64,000 nucleotides of DNA from Talpa occidentalis (Eukaryota > Chordata > Mammalia > Eulipotyphla > Talpidae). Below are positions 1 to 12,278 of this stretch, piece after piece. Position 1 is the stretch's first letter. Every line of letters starts with the position of its first letter. The position numbers and the translations under genes were made by a program. The notes under the pieces are model-generated. The model made no database searches, had not been told where the DNA came from, and saw nothing but the letters and a program-made list of their open reading frames with translations. Location: the NCBI RefSeq assembly GCF_014898055.3, contig NW_023601104.1, forward strand, positions 70,539,106 to 70,603,105. The letters are read 5' to 3'.

Positions 1-497
1 CCACTCCTAGGTATTTACCCAAAGAACACAGAAACATCAATTCCAAAGAACACCTGCACCCCTATGTTTATAGCAGCACTGTTTACAATAGCTAAGCTTT
101 GGAAACAGCCCAAATGCCCAAAAATAGATGACTGGATCAAGAAGATGTGGTACATATATACCATGGAATATTACTCAGCATTCAAAAAAGATAAACACAT
201 GCAATTTGCAGCAACATGGATGACGCTGGAAGGGATCATGCTCAGTGAAATAAGCCAAAAAGAAAAAGAAAAATACCGGATGGTCTCACTCATAGCAGGA
301 ATCTAGAAAACTTAAATAAGGGACCAGGAAAATGAATAACTATAAGAAAGTGAAAATCAAAATCAACAAAAACTATGAACCAGAGACACTTTTTGGGGGG
401 TGGGGGGCGGGAGGAGAGGGATTGGGGTCAGAATGGGGGGATTGCAATTGTATGGGGAATATAAAAATAAAATTTATTAATTAAAAAAAAAAAAAAA
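1..497 (+). mobile_element. Young L1 3' end (ORF2 C-terminus, 3' UTR, poly(A))
   Basis: Frame 1 is open from base 1 to a TAG at 304-306 and encodes the L1 ORF2 protein C-terminus. Landmarks are PLLGIYPK, MFIAALFTIAKLWKQPKCP, WIKKMWYIYTMEYYSAF and EGIMLSEISQKEK, ending SLIAGI-stop, as in mammalian L1s (human ends SLIGGN). A 3' UTR of about 176 bp follows, with a G-run block at 395-420, then an A-rich tail at about 483-497. The 5' part is outside the window, so it cannot be told whether the element is full length. The intact frame and clean tail suggest recent activity of this subfamily. It lies antisense to KCNH5. Confidence 0.9.
395..420 (+). other. G-quadruplex-prone block in L1 3' UTR
   Basis: Runs of G6, G6, G3 and G3 are separated by 1, 1 and 6 bases (ttttgggggg then tggggggcgggaggag). 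L1 3' UTRs of several mammals carry such polypurine G4 tracts. The same block appears in reverse in the L1 tail at 32322-32535. Confidence 0.7.
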
Positions 498-530
498 GAA
501 ACCTGAGAAGCAAAATCTCTAAAACTGTTA

Positions 531-857
<327 letters not shown>

Positions 858-894
858 CTATTTCAGGAAAAAGAAAACAACTCACCCAACAAAA

Positions 895-1020
895 ATTTAT
901 AGACTGTGACAAAGTCTCTAACACACTGCACTAGACATGGGGAAGGCCAAGTTAACAAGACACATTTCTGCTATCAAGGATCTAATAACCCGGAGAGACG
1001 GCTTGATGAGCATATGGAGT
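895..1020 (-). repeat. Possible ancient mammalian interspersed repeat
   Basis: The stretch with cacactgcactagacatggg and ttctgctatcaaggatctaa resembles the common ancient repeat with 'aggcactggggatacaa ... ctgccctcaaggagctta'. It is heavily diverged; the family (L2-like or other) is uncertain. Confidence 0.3.
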
Positions 1021-1023
1021 ATT

Positions 1024-1212
1024 ACAATACAGCATGTAAATAATATATATATATGTGTGTGTGCAATTTTATTTTTATATGGTAGATAAAAGCAGAAGAT
1101 ATATACACATGTATATATACACACATACATAAAATTTGGTAATGTACATAAGGGGAAATGAGAGTAAGTGGTGTTACTGTCTGATGTGAGTGTGTGTGTG
1201 TATGTGTGTGCA
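1024..1212. repeat. TA/TG-rich simple repeats
   Basis: Interrupted (TA)n, (TG)n and (TATACA)n tracts at about 1039-1065 and 1096-1130, plus a (GTGT)n tract at 1187-1212. The apparent short ORFs here are translations of these repeats. Confidence 0.8.
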
Positions 1213-1439
1213 CAGAATTGTGCTGGGTGAAGTTTTGATGAAAAGGCAGACTCCCAGCCAGGGTTCCACAGGGCATGTTCAGCTATTATTTCTCATGCCA
1301 CTCATTAAATTCACAGCTCTTGAGTTTTGGTTATGTGCTAGTTACATGCAAGCTCCATGCAGCTCTCCAGACCCATGAAAAAAACTCACAGTGCCAGCCT
1401 CCCTAGAACTGCCAGTCAGTAACAGTTTGGAAAGCCACT

Positions 1440-1545
1440 GGTTCTAGTCCAATGTCCCATTTTACAGATAAGGCAAATGTATTCCATGAAGACTGGGTGA
1501 TTTATTCAAGGTCTCAAAAAATAACCATCAAAATGCAAAACTCTT
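1440..1545 (-). repeat. Probable MIR fragment
   Basis: On the plus strand 'cattttacagataaggcaaa ... ggtgatttattcaaggtctc' matches the inverted MIR pattern (cattttacagatgaggaaac ... taacttgcccaaggtcac). It is old and diverged. Confidence 0.5.
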
Positions 1546-4280
1546 GAGTTCTAATTTTTAAGTGATGCAACTTAATGAAGTTCAACAAAGAATAAAATGA
1601 AACATCTGTCATTCTGATTTTTTGGTTCTTTGTGTAGACAAAAATATAAATGCTCATATCTAAAAATCACTTAAGATATAATCAATTAAATAATATTAGT
1701 AGGAAATCATTACTGTCCTCACCATACCACAGAAAAGTATAGATTTCTTTGCAAATCTGTTTCTATTTATAAATACTTTAATTTCAGCTTTAATAAATGC
1801 ATTTCACATTTGAGTTTGTTACAACATAAATTCATTGACAAATTATTTATCCCATTAATATTTGTCTAGAAGTCATATTATTTGAAATATAAGTTAGAGT
1901 GCATGTATATTTATGTGAAAAGGACCTGAGACATTAACACAGAGTAAATATTTGATTAATATCACTCTTTTTAGGTATTTACTTCCATTACATTATAATG
2001 TTGCAAAAGCTTAGAAGAAGAGTAAAGCTAAACTTAAATTAAATACTTTAATTAACATAAAAATCAAAAAATTAAATCAAGATTCTTAAAAGAAATGGTA
2101 TAGTAGATTGTCAAAAGAAGAGGTTTTTATCCTACATCTTAGTCATTCTTTAAACAAACTTAAAAATGTATTTTAACTATTATTGTATGAAACATGGTAA
2201 ATAAAAAAATAAGAAAATAAAATGTCTCCATTAGTTATACATATTTATACATTGCTAGATACCATTTTTCTAAAATTCAGATCTCCAAAAATTTAGTTCC
2301 TACTATATATCACCCAATACCACTTCCCAGGCCATGATGCATTGATTTAAAAACATAAATTTTCAAGAGAACGTAGAGTTTGAACTGAAGAGAAACATGT
2401 GATTGGAAACTTTAACATGATGGTGTAGCTTTTGTTTAATGAGTGATCTCAATCCACCATTTACTAGCTATGTTATCTTGAGGAAATCTATTTCAAACCT
2501 GTGAAAGGACAGACAAAAACCTCTTCAAGTTTTTAGAATTTCATTTCATTTCAGTAAAATTACCTGAAGTAAAAAAAAGATAAAAGATAAAAACATAAAA
2601 CACTGTATAACTTTTCATAAAATAATTATAACACAATTAAATTGACCATTGAACTACGATTGGATATTGAGATTTTCCAGTTTTCCCTTTTATAAATCAA
2701 GTTACATAAAATAATCTGTATCTACATCAGACTAAGAACAGGTTATTTTACAAGTAAAATTAGTAGTTAAATTTAAAAACATTTTAAAATTTCTTGCCAA
2801 ATTGCCTCCCAGAAAAGGTATAGCAAATTACACTGAAACCTGTAATGTATGAGGATATCTTACATGATTTTAATAATTTCTCTCTGAAATCTTCCAACTG
2901 CATTTGAAAGAGACAAGAAAATTTCACCAAAGCAAAAATAGAATGATATAGTGTAACAATGTTTGTAGAAAACTGGAGAATCTTACTCTTAGTGAAGTCT
3001 GTCTCTGCTATTATTCCCTCGTTCAGTGGCCACAGATTGATCACTTTTAATCAATCTATAACAATTTTTTAATATAAAAATAGGAATAATGAAGGTAATT
3101 CTTCAAGTGCTGAAGGTAACAAAGTAAACAAGTCTCTTTTTTGAGGTTTCTTCTTGCTCTGAAATCAATTATTTTATTATCTTTAAAATTCTCTATCGAA
3201 AGTAATATAGTCAGCTGTTTTTCATAACAATTGATAAATATAGATTATCTCCCTGCTTTCTTTCTTAGGACAAAGACATAAATGCATTAATGACATTTTG
3301 ATAGGCATTGAAGGCTACCAATGACCTTCAAAATCCCTGCTTCCTTTGATGCAATTAAGTTACACACTGTTAATTAATCTCTGTTCACCAATCCAATTGA
3401 ATTCTTATTAAGTTAGTGGAAACCAGTGGAAAGTCAGGCCAAATGACATTTGCACATAAAACATTTTTACAGTCCTATGGGAATGAGTTCAAAGACTGCT
3501 AATAAATAAAGTAGGGTTCTCCAGAGGAATTCAGTTCTTTTTATTTTACAACAAGAAAAGGAAGCCCACGTTATTTAAAAACAAATCAAAAAAAAGACAA
3601 GTATAACCATGTGGCTGGCAGTCAAGCTGGCCTGGTGAGAGCAGTTATCTGGACATTAGTTAACCAATTTCTGGAGGCATCAAACCTCTGAGGAATTAAC
3701 TCAGGAACAATGAAATGAAATAAAACCAAATCAAATTTCTTCCAATATTTAAAAGTAAAAGGTCATGTTTAGCAACAGAAGACTGTTCTAATCAAGGAGA
3801 GATTATATGTTAAAACCCATGGGGGTTCACTTTACAGATAAATTTCCTGTGAAAAACTTCATATACTAAATGTGACTTCAGGATTTTATTTTAAAATTAC
3901 AAAGGATCAACTCTACCAAGTTTTTCATGATTTTGGTTTTTCAGTAAAATGAACAGTGAAAAGACAAACATTGTTACCAATTTTTAATTTGTAAATCTGC
4001 TGAGGTTTTGGGTCACTAACTTTCCAAGTTAGGGCTCAGATAAAATTATACTTTCCATTGATTTTATTCTTAAATTCCTTTCTGTACTTTTTTATGCACA
4101 TATATTTGACAAAATAAGAATAGTTTTTTCCACATGGGAAAATATTTTCCAAAATTGGAAGTATATTTTAAAATACATGTGATTAATTATCCAGAAGCAT
4201 GGAAACAATATTGGAAAACAACTTGATCACGATCTTTGAAAATCAGCTATGATAAATGATATCCCCAGCTTCCTTACAAT
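1546..4280. other. AT-rich intron without a gene
   Basis: About 2.7 kb of AT-rich sequence. Apart from a probable MIR at 2425-2560 I see no recognisable element, conserved-looking ORF or RNA gene. The 86-codon minus-strand reading frame at 2784-3044 shows no family motif. Confidence 0.6.
2425..2560 (+). repeat. Probable MIR fragment
   Basis: 'ccaccatttactagctatgt ... cttgaggaaatctatttcaa' follows the MIR core (ccacttactagctgtgtgac cttgggcaagttacttaacc). Diverged. Confidence 0.5.
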
Positions 4281-4292
4281 AATGAATTCCTG

Positions 4293-4553
4293 GGGCCTCC
4301 CCAGTGGCTCAGCAGTTGAGTGCTGGGCTGCAAAGCTGCCCACAGTCTCTGCAGCACCAGTTCCATCCTGGGCAGCTAGCGAGGGTCCCACATAGTGCAC
4401 AGATCTCTCCTGCCACACTCACTGCTCCCCTCAGCAGTGTACTTTGCCATTCTGCCTGTTCTGCTCCTTGCTCTGGCTCTGGTGAATTCTCTCACCCTCC
4501 CATGCTTCTGACTGTACCCAGTGCTTGTATAAATAAATAAATCTTTTAAAAAA
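4293..4553 (+). mobile_element. tRNA-derived SINE, copy 1 (type A)
   Basis: Starts gggcctccccagtggctcag, contains a degraded B-box region, and ends gtgcttgtataaataaataa followed by an A-rich tail. Flanked by near-identical direct repeats aatgaattcctg (4281-4292) and aatggattcctg (4554-4565), one mismatch. Type A is defined here by 'gctgggctgcaaagctgcc' and the end 'ctgactgtacccagtgcttg'. Confidence 0.9.
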
Positions 4554-4626
4554 AATGGATTCCTGTTATTTACTGCGAACGGAAATGAACTGGTGCTTCC
4601 ATCATCTGGCTACAATGACAAAAATC

Positions 4627-4680
4627 AAATATGTGTGTGTATGTATGTATGTATGTACATATATATCCACATATATATAC
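4627..4680 (+). repeat. (TG)n/(TATG)n/(TA)n simple repeat
   Basis: tgtgtgtgtatgtatgtatg followed by TA-rich sequence. Confidence 0.85.
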
Positions 4681-5215
4681 TCTAATACCCAATTCTAGAG
4701 ATGTACCCAAGAGAAATGTCTATAAAGGTGTACCAAATCACATGAACATCAATGTTTGTAGCAGTACTATTCATAACAATGCCAAAATACAAATCACCCA
4801 AATATCTATAAACATTAGCCTAGATAAATATCATGGCATCTTCACATGATGAACTACTATTCATCAATAAGAATGAAAGAAATAACCATTACACACAAAA
4901 GAGATGACTCTCAACAAAAGAATGTTGGCCATAAAAGAGACTGACACAAAAAAAGTATGCATATTACCATTTACATAATGTTCAACAACTGGAAAAAGTC
5001 AATACATAGTTATGAAAGTCAAGATATGGGTCACTCTCCTGGGACAAGTTGGTTAATGCCTGGGGAGACCCTGACTGGGCTTCTGGGGCTGAGTTTTGGA
5101 TGCTGTCTATAACATTTGTGCTCACTGTGAAAATTTATCAATATGTTTATATACAATATAGTTTTCCAACTTTTCAACATTATGCTAAATTTTAAGTTTA
5201 TTTTAAAAACCATAA
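4681..5215 (+). mobile_element. Old L1 3'-end remnant
   Basis: Phrases such as 'gtttgtagcagtactattca', 'aatatctataaacattagcc' and 'catttacataatgttcaaca' follow the 3' region of old L1M-type elements (atgttcatagcagcattatt ... gaatggataaacaaattgtg ... gattccatttatatgaa). Heavily mutated, no ORF. Confidence 0.65.
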
Positions 5216-5557
5216 ACACACAAAATGGTAACTATGTGAGGAGAGAGATATGTTAATTGGCTAGAGTATAGACATCATTTCACTATGTACATACAATGAA
5301 ACCGAAACCATCATGTTATAATTTTCAAATATATGTACTTTCAATTTTAAAGGTTACTTATAAACAGATAGGTATTGTCTAAAATCGAATGAAACAAAAA
5401 TTGGAGTTGCCAAATCAATAGTTGCAATTACTTCTAGAATGATTGTGGTTATAAAAGCATATGTCAACCTATTATTCTTCCAATAGAGAGAGCAAACTAA
5501 AATTCCTAAGGATCTGCAACAGCTGTCTTTCAAATGACTTTTGCAACTTAGTATTTC

Positions 5558-5560
<3 letters not shown>

Positions 5561-5600
<40 letters not shown>
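5561..5600 (+). repeat. (AC)n microsatellite
   Basis: About 18 uninterrupted AC units, then a CTCAC interruption. Likely polymorphic. Confidence 0.95.
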
Positions 5601-5601
<1 letters not shown>

Positions 5602-6340
5602 AATACCAAAGTAAAAGTAGTCAAAAGAGCTCACAGAGAAGCAAATGATATATGTGTGATTTTATTTATTCTATTGAATCTAATTCCAAAAAGAATTTGA
5701 GTAGTGACTGCATACATGAATATATATACTTAATGTACATACATATGCCTATATATGTACATTAGTTGCCTTGAAAAGATAATGAAATTATTAAGGGAAA
5801 GAAAAGCAAAATGAGATAAAACAAAATACCAATGATTGAATAACTGAGATTATACTGAAACATTTTTTACAATTCTAACTTTCACATATATATTATATAT
5901 ATATATATCAGTGTGCATATGTATGAAATGACTGCATTTAAGATGACTATGTAATATAAAATCATAAACCTTCAAAAAGCACTAAATTTTTTCACTCATT
6001 CTCTTAAATGCTGACATTTATCATACTGGATCCTGATCAATATATTCTTATTGAGTGAAATCTGGTATGATATTACCTATAGTGGAGATAGGACAGCAAA
6101 ATTAGACTGAACTTTTTGGCAAATTAAGACCTTCACTATTAGCAAAATGTCTCAGTAATGTAGTTCTCTGCGATCAGTGGTACAGAAAAATGGATATAGT
6201 TTTCTATGATAGTAACTCATAAATAAATATAAAAAACAACCTATAGGCCATAGTAAATATAAGAACAATATAGCTTGTATAATAAATATATTAAAAGTTT
6301 AGAAAATTAAAAAAAAACAAGGCTAGGTTGCAAGGCAACC
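5601..6340. other. AT-rich intron, nothing assigned
   Basis: Only short TA/TATG tracts (5717-5762 and 5884-5910) stand out. No gene or recognisable element. Confidence 0.6.
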
Positions 6341-6344
6341 TATA

Positions 6345-6428
6345 TATGTAAGATCTGTACCCCACATAGGAGTCATAGCCAAGATCTGTGCAGGCAAATG
6401 CCCTACCCTGAGCTATAACCTCATGGCC
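6345..6428 (-). pseudogene. Diverged tRNA-Cys-like sequence
   Basis: Minus strand from 6420 reads ggttatagctcagggtaggg, then catttgcctgcacagatc. This closely follows the 5' half of mammalian tRNA-Cys (gggtatagctcagtggtaga gcatttgactgcagatc). A degraded B-box-like segment (ggctatgactcc) follows. The acceptor and T arms no longer pair, so it is a tRNA pseudogene or the head of an old tRNA-derived SINE. Confidence 0.5.
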
Positions 6429-6429
6429 A

Positions 6430-7195
6430 CCATATGTGAAAAACTCCTACAAGTCAATAGGAAAACAAAAAACAGGCAATGTAGTGCAAAAACAAAAAAC
6501 ATAGGAATTGCACAATTTGAAAATGAGATTGTCTAAGTGGTCAATAGGATTTTAAATGATGTTCAAAAGCACCAGGAAATGAAAATTTGCATACCACTAC
6601 ACACACGCCTTAAATGTAAAAGGGAGACATCATGCTGAGTCTTGGAGAATATGTGCAGTGATTGAAACTCATGTATTCTACTGTGAATGTCAACTACTAC
6701 AATCAGTTTTCAAACTCTTTGACATCTAATGAAAAAATAAACTCCACCAATACTACTGATATCAATCCTAGGAATGTATGTACGTATAGGTGTGTATATA
6801 TGTATGTGTGAGTATATATGTACCCACACAACAAAATATTATTCAATCATAAAAAGAAATAAAGTACAAGTACATGCTACAACATGGAGAACCTCAAAAA
6901 TATGAAAGATGTCACTCATAAAAACACATACTGAATGATTCCAATTATATGAAATGTCCGGAATAAGCAAATTCATAGAAATATAAAGTACATAAGGAAT
7001 TGCCCAGGGCTCGAAGAAATGGGTACCAGAAAATAACTGCTAATGGGGATGGTGTTTCTACTTGGGGTAATGAATAAGTTTTGGTAGTGGTACTAGTGGC
7101 ACTATCTTCTAAATATACTAAAATCCCTGAATTGTACAATTACAATGCTGAATTTTATGAACAGTAAATTATATCTGAAGATTTAAAAAGTAGTT
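6430..7195 (+). mobile_element. Old L1M/L1ME-type 3'-end remnant
   Basis: Contains the 3' L1 phrases 'attattcaatcataaaaaga', 'gctacaacatggagaacctc', 'ctgaatgattccaattatat', 'gaattgcccagggctcgaag' and 'ctgaattgtacaattacaat', in the expected order on the plus strand. No intact frame. A TATG/TGTG simple repeat lies inside at 6775-6832. Confidence 0.8.
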
Positions 7196-8630
7196 GCTTT
7201 GGGAGGAGACATAATGATTACAGGGGGAATCATTTATGGTGATAAAAATGTTATTTTTAATCCTAATCCACATAGCAGCTACATGGTTTACATATACATA
7301 AAAAATTATTGATTGGTATGCCTATGATTTGTAAATATTATGTGTGTGTGTGCTTCTATTATAAATTGCTATATGTAAAATTATTATTATCACCACTCTC
7401 CCTTCAGCAAAAATATTGACTTTAGGCAAATTTGGTCAAATTAAATTATACCATCTATGAAATAGAAGGTCACAGGAGACATGACTACCTAATTTCATTT
7501 ATGAATACTGGTATAAAGAGTCTACTTTTATATGGAACATACAAAGGGGGTAGATTTAAAAATAGTGCCAGTTTCTGTATGTAGGCGCTTGTCTTCCACA
7601 CCAGGTAGGCCAGATAAACTTATTAGTGGGTCATAGTTACATGGAAAGGTTAACATGTTGTAACAGAAAGACAGTTCTCGGGGAAATAATGGGCAGCAGT
7701 TCAGGTGAGGGTGTAACTAAAGAATGGGGAAAAGGGAGCTGGCTGACACGGGCCAAGGCAAAATTAGAACTTGTTAATTTTACAATTAATCAACTTTGTG
7801 ATTATAAAGCCTCTATTTTCACTTCATGTAGTTAAAGCAGCTTTTGTTAAATGATTGGCATATCAAAGTGAAATTCTATCACTAGTCACATTATCTTAAT
7901 TAATTTTATGTCAATGCTGTTGATAAGTTCTGAAAACGAACAGTGAACACTACTAATTGAATTGTTTACTCAATGATATATCTACTGGTACTGTGACCAA
8001 AAGTTATAATGTTTTAGGGGCCCAACAAGCAAACTCTTCTTATTTGCATCAACCCATTTAGTAGCACAAAGGAAATATTTTTTTAAGCTTGAGAAATGCC
8101 TTTAAAACTCATTAGTGTTGTATAATATCCTTGAAACCAAAATGTTATATTGAGATTACTTAAAGGGACTTTCAGGAAATAAATCCTAACTAGAAGTTTG
8201 GTTTATATGTTTCTTACATATATACATTGATATTTTTCACCAATGTCTTCAGAGTTGAGAAGCCAGGTATCAATTACACTATTCAGAATTTGATTTTGCT
8301 GCAATTCTCATAAAGCAGAAGATAGCCATGAAGACCAAAGTAAAAATATGCATGAATAAGAGAAAAAGTGTCACAGAGGTGCATGTAGAATTTACATGTG
8401 ATTAATGCCCACAGATATCACTTAAAGCCTCAAGAAACCCTATCAGAACCGCAGATCCTGTAACCACTGGCTTCTGCCCATGCAGATCAATGACAACAGA
8501 TTGATAGAAATTTGCTGTAGGTGTGTGTGCTCACTGTAAGGAAAAACAATAGGTGAGCTCCTAATGCCAAAAAGTAGTCAAAAAATTAAAACTTAATGAT
8601 GAACATAAGGAAACCCAAATTTAAAACATT
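7196..8630. other. Intron without recognised features
   Basis: AT-rich single-copy-looking sequence. Short reading frames such as 7626-7835 have no recognisable domain. Nothing else seen. Confidence 0.55.
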
Positions 8631-9835
8631 GTACAATTTATAACTTACAAAATGAAATGTTTAAATACCTAGCAAAACAAGAATAGGATTTATATCCTGA
8701 AAATTACAAAATGTTGATGAAGGAAATCAAAGAACACCTAAATTAACTGAGATATGCCATGCTGATTAATTGGAACACCTACCTAGTAAGGAAAGGCACA
8801 AAGCTAGAATAGCTAAGACAACTGAAAAAGGAACAAGAAAGAGCCAGTACTCTACCCAATGATATGACATACTATGTACCCACAGTGATCAAGATGGCAT
8901 GGGACTGGCAGAGCAGAGAGTTTTTCAACAAATGGTACTAGAGAAAATAGACATACATGGGGCAAAAGTTAAAAAAAGACAAAGTTCAACCTAAGCCTCA
9001 CACCTTACACAAAAATCAGGATGCATCATGGACTTACCTATAAAAATGTAATACTACAAAACTTTTGGAAAAAAACATAGGAGAAATTCTCCAGGACTTA
9101 GGGCTAGCCAGAGTTCTTAAACTTGACAGCAAAAGTACTCTCTATAAGGATGTGGAGAGAAAGGAACCCTAGTACACTATTGATAGGAATGTAGGATGGG
9201 CCAAACCCTATGGAAAACAATATGGAGATTTCTCAAAATATTAAAAATAGATCTACCATATGATACAGGAACTCCACTCCTAGGTGTCTACCAAAGAATG
9301 CATATATGCTCTCCTATGTTCATTCATTGTAGCACTATTTATGGAACAACCTAAATGCCCAAAGACAAATGAGTGGATTATGAAGATGTAGTATATCTAT
9401 ACAATGAAATATTGCTCAGCTACGTATTTTTAAAAAAGATGAACTCATGCTATTTGCAAGAACATGGATAAAATTGCAGGGGATTATGCTAAGGAAAATA
9501 AGTCAGAAGGAGAAAGACAAATATTAGGTGATGTCATTTATATGTGGACTATAGAGAAAAAAAAAAAAACAGAGGGTCAGATAAAACCAAACCAATAACA
9601 AAGTCTTTAGGATGGAGGCTACCAGAGGGGAAGGGGAATGGGGTTGAGCAAAGTGGGGAGGGACAATGGTGGAGGATTCCAGTGCCTGAGACTGTGTGAG
9701 GTAACATACATTTGAAGAGTGTGATCCTATAACTCTAAGTCATATACAGTGTTGTAAACCAATGTTACTTTAATTTAAAAAATTTAATTGAATATGAAAA
9801 TGATAAAAAAATAAAATAAAAAGGAAAAATCAATG
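8631..9835 (+). mobile_element. Degraded L1 3' end (ORF2 tail and 3' UTR)
   Basis: In order: 'gaaatcaaagaacacctaaa', 'ggcatgggactggcagagca', 'ccctagtacactattgatag', 'actccactcctaggtgtcta', 'atgttcattcattgtagcac', 'tgaagatgtagtatatctat', 'gtcagaaggagaaagacaaa'. Then a 3' UTR with 'catatacagtgttgtaaacc' and an A-rich end. This is the ORF2 C-terminal and 3' UTR part of an L1, with many frameshifts. The same 3' UTR type recurs near 12.2, 32.0, 60.3 and 62.9 kb. Confidence 0.85.
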
Positions 9836-10800
9836 AACTCTTCATCATCAAAATGAAAAACTTTTACTATATAAAAAGGCCAGTTGAAGAGAATGAAAAG
9901 TCAACCAAAGAAATTCTTGAAAGTCAAATATCCAACAAGAACACATACCGAAAATATATAACAACTCTCAAAACTCAATGTAAAATAATCTAGTTAAAAT
10001 AGGGTAAAATGCATGCAAAGGTGTTCCACTGAAAAGAATATACAGATGAAAAATAAGCACATGCATGTATGCTCAACATTGTTATCCATTGAGGAAATAC
10101 AAAATAAACTTGCAATGTGACAGCACTGCCCAGTTAAAACAAGAAGTAGTGATAACTTCAGATGACGTGAGCAACACAGAGATATTAGATTTTGTACACA
10201 AAATTGTACATGAACTCTGGAAAAAATCATAACAATTTCTTATAAAACTGAATGTGTGGTTAACATATGACCCAGCAACTTCACTCTTGGGTATTATCCT
10301 ACAGAAATTAAATATTGTGTTCACACAAAAACCTGCACATGAATGGTTATAGCATTTCTATTCATAATAGCCACAAACTGGAAATAATACAAATTTCCTC
10401 TGGCCATTGAATAGTTGAACCAATTGACTACCTCTCCTCCATGGCTTATATCAACAATAAAAAGGAACAATGATTTGAAATAATTTGGAAGGACGGTAAG
10501 GGACTTAGTGCTCAATGAAAAAGGCAAATTTCAAAACTTTGCATGATTCCATTTATATGGCATTCTTGAAATGACAAAATTAAAGTGATATATTCTAAAT
10601 TAATGCTTGCCAGCATTTAGAAAGGTAAGGGGGAGGGAGGTGGCTATGGCAATAAAGGGGTGCACATAGGATCCTTGTGAGGGAATTATTCTGTATCTTG
10701 ACTGTGGTGGTGGTTACATGAATTTATACTTGTGATAAAATTATTCAGTGTAGAACCAAACACATGTACAAATACACACACATACACGTACACACACAGA
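9836..10800 (+). mobile_element. Second, older L1M 3'-end remnant
   Basis: Contains 'gacccagcaacttcactctt', 'attcataatagccacaaact', 'gcatgattccatttatatgg' and 'tgtatcttgactgtggtggt', the ordered 3' region of old L1M elements. It abuts the preceding L1 end, so two L1s of different age are joined or nested. An AC-rich stretch (10765-10800) closes it. Confidence 0.8.
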
Positions 10801-11700
10801 GGAATGAATGCAAGTTAGGGAGGGACAAACAGCTTTACAAACAACCAGAGCCCCTCCAACATCAACTAATATATTCAGTGCCATTAACATACTTTTATTA
10901 AGTGCGCCTTAGCCCTAAGCCAAACCCTTTGAGAAAGTCCCTAAGAAGAATTATCTGTGCCCTGGATTCACATGAGCCAATCTGGAAGGATGATTAGCTG
11001 AATCTCACTTGGGACATTGTAGTTTTGTCCCTCTGCTTCAGGGTAAACCAAAAGTCAAACCTTTAAAACCTAATGTATTGGCCTCTTCAACAAAGGCAAA
11101 GACTTTAGCCCAAAAATCTCTGGCAAGTCAACTTTCAGACTGGCAATTTATAATACATATCTTTATAAAATATTCCAGTATCATCTTCTTAAATGCGCTG
11201 AACACTTCAAACCTGTATTGAAAATTTCATTTAAGCAGTTTATTTTGCCTTTGGTGATGTTTTATACTTGAACAAAATCATTCTACTATTATTTTCCCTT
11301 TAGTGAATCCTTTATATTAAGTTTGCAAATTTTATCTAATATAACAAACTGAGTAAGCAAAAGCCAAGAAAAGGGAATAATTTCTCCCCCGACTAAGTTC
11401 ACAGAGGTTTTCAAAACACTCTAAAACAGCTTTACCATTGTTTGCTACCTCACTGCCTCATTAACTCATTGGTCACCTGTGAATGCCAGAAACATGCTAT
11501 TTTGGATAAAAAAGGAATATACAGTGACTGCCTTCAATAGCTTTTAGGCAGATGGGGCATGGACATGGATGGATTGGTAGAGGGGAAAAAATGTTTCTAG
11601 TCTACTGCTAGAGTAAGATATTTTAACAAGAGAAAACTACATTATTTTATCAGTGAGTTATTGACAACATTGTGGAAAAACCCAAAGATCTGAGTGACTT
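10801..11700. other. Intron without recognised features
   Basis: About 900 bp with no element, RNA gene or convincing ORF. Confidence 0.55.
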
Positions 11701-11718
11701 AAAAGATATTCTTCCCAG

Positions 11719-12260
11719 ATATCAGTGTTAAAAAAAAATAACAGGGCCTCCCTGGAGGCGCAGCGGATTGAGCACTGAGCTGTGAAGCTGTCCGCAGCCT
11801 CTGCAGCGTGGGTTTGATTCCCAGCCGGCCAGGGAGAAACCCACATGGCGCAGCAGACCTCTCCTGTCTCGCCTGCTGCTTCCCTCAGCAGTGTCTTCAG
11901 TCCTTCGGCCTGTTCTGCTCCCCGCTGTCTCTGGTGAATTCTCTTACCCTTCCACGCCTCTGGCCTGCACCCCAGTTTTTGTATAAATAAATCTTTAAAA
12001 TATTCAAAATAAAATAATAATAACAGTACGAAACACAACAAAGCAAAAATGGACAATTATAAATCAGAGACATCCTGCAGGGGAGGAGGAGGGAGAGGGA
12101 TCTGAGGGAGGGAGGGAGGAGCACAGGGGACTGAGGTGATGGTGCACGGGTACATTGGTGAAGGAAACTCTATGGGGACTACATGTGAAGGGGTGGAGGG
12201 AAGCAAATATTGTTTAAAAATGAACCATGATGTAAAAAAATTTTAAAAAAATTAAAAATA
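11719..12260 (+). mobile_element. 5'-truncated L1-like 3' end, split by a SINE
   Basis: Bounded by a perfect 18 bp target-site duplication, aaaagatattcttcccag, at 11701-11718 and 12261-12278. The inserted DNA consists of a short 5' piece (11719-11743), a SINE (copy 2), then a G-rich polypurine segment (12072-12130) and an A-rich end (12232-12260). The polypurine-then-A-rich layout and 'ggtgcacgggtacattggtg' suggest an L1 3' UTR. The SINE landed inside it later. Confidence 0.8.
11744..12006 (+). mobile_element. tRNA-derived SINE, copy 2 (type C), nested
   Basis: gggcctccctggaggcgcag at the start and ttttgtataaataaatcttt at the end. Short flanking repeat ataacag before the start (11739-11744 region) and again after the tail (about 12020-12026). 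Nested in the insertion at 11719-12260. Confidence 0.88.
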
Positions 12261-12278
12261 AAAAGATATTCTTCCCAG

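Noticed and set aside
64..306. An 80-codon frame at the left edge as an independent gene
   Set aside because: It is the L1 ORF2 C-terminus, open from base 1, not a host gene.
5561..5600. Z-DNA-forming regulatory element
   Set aside because: AC repeats can adopt Z-DNA, but nothing here points to function beyond a microsatellite.
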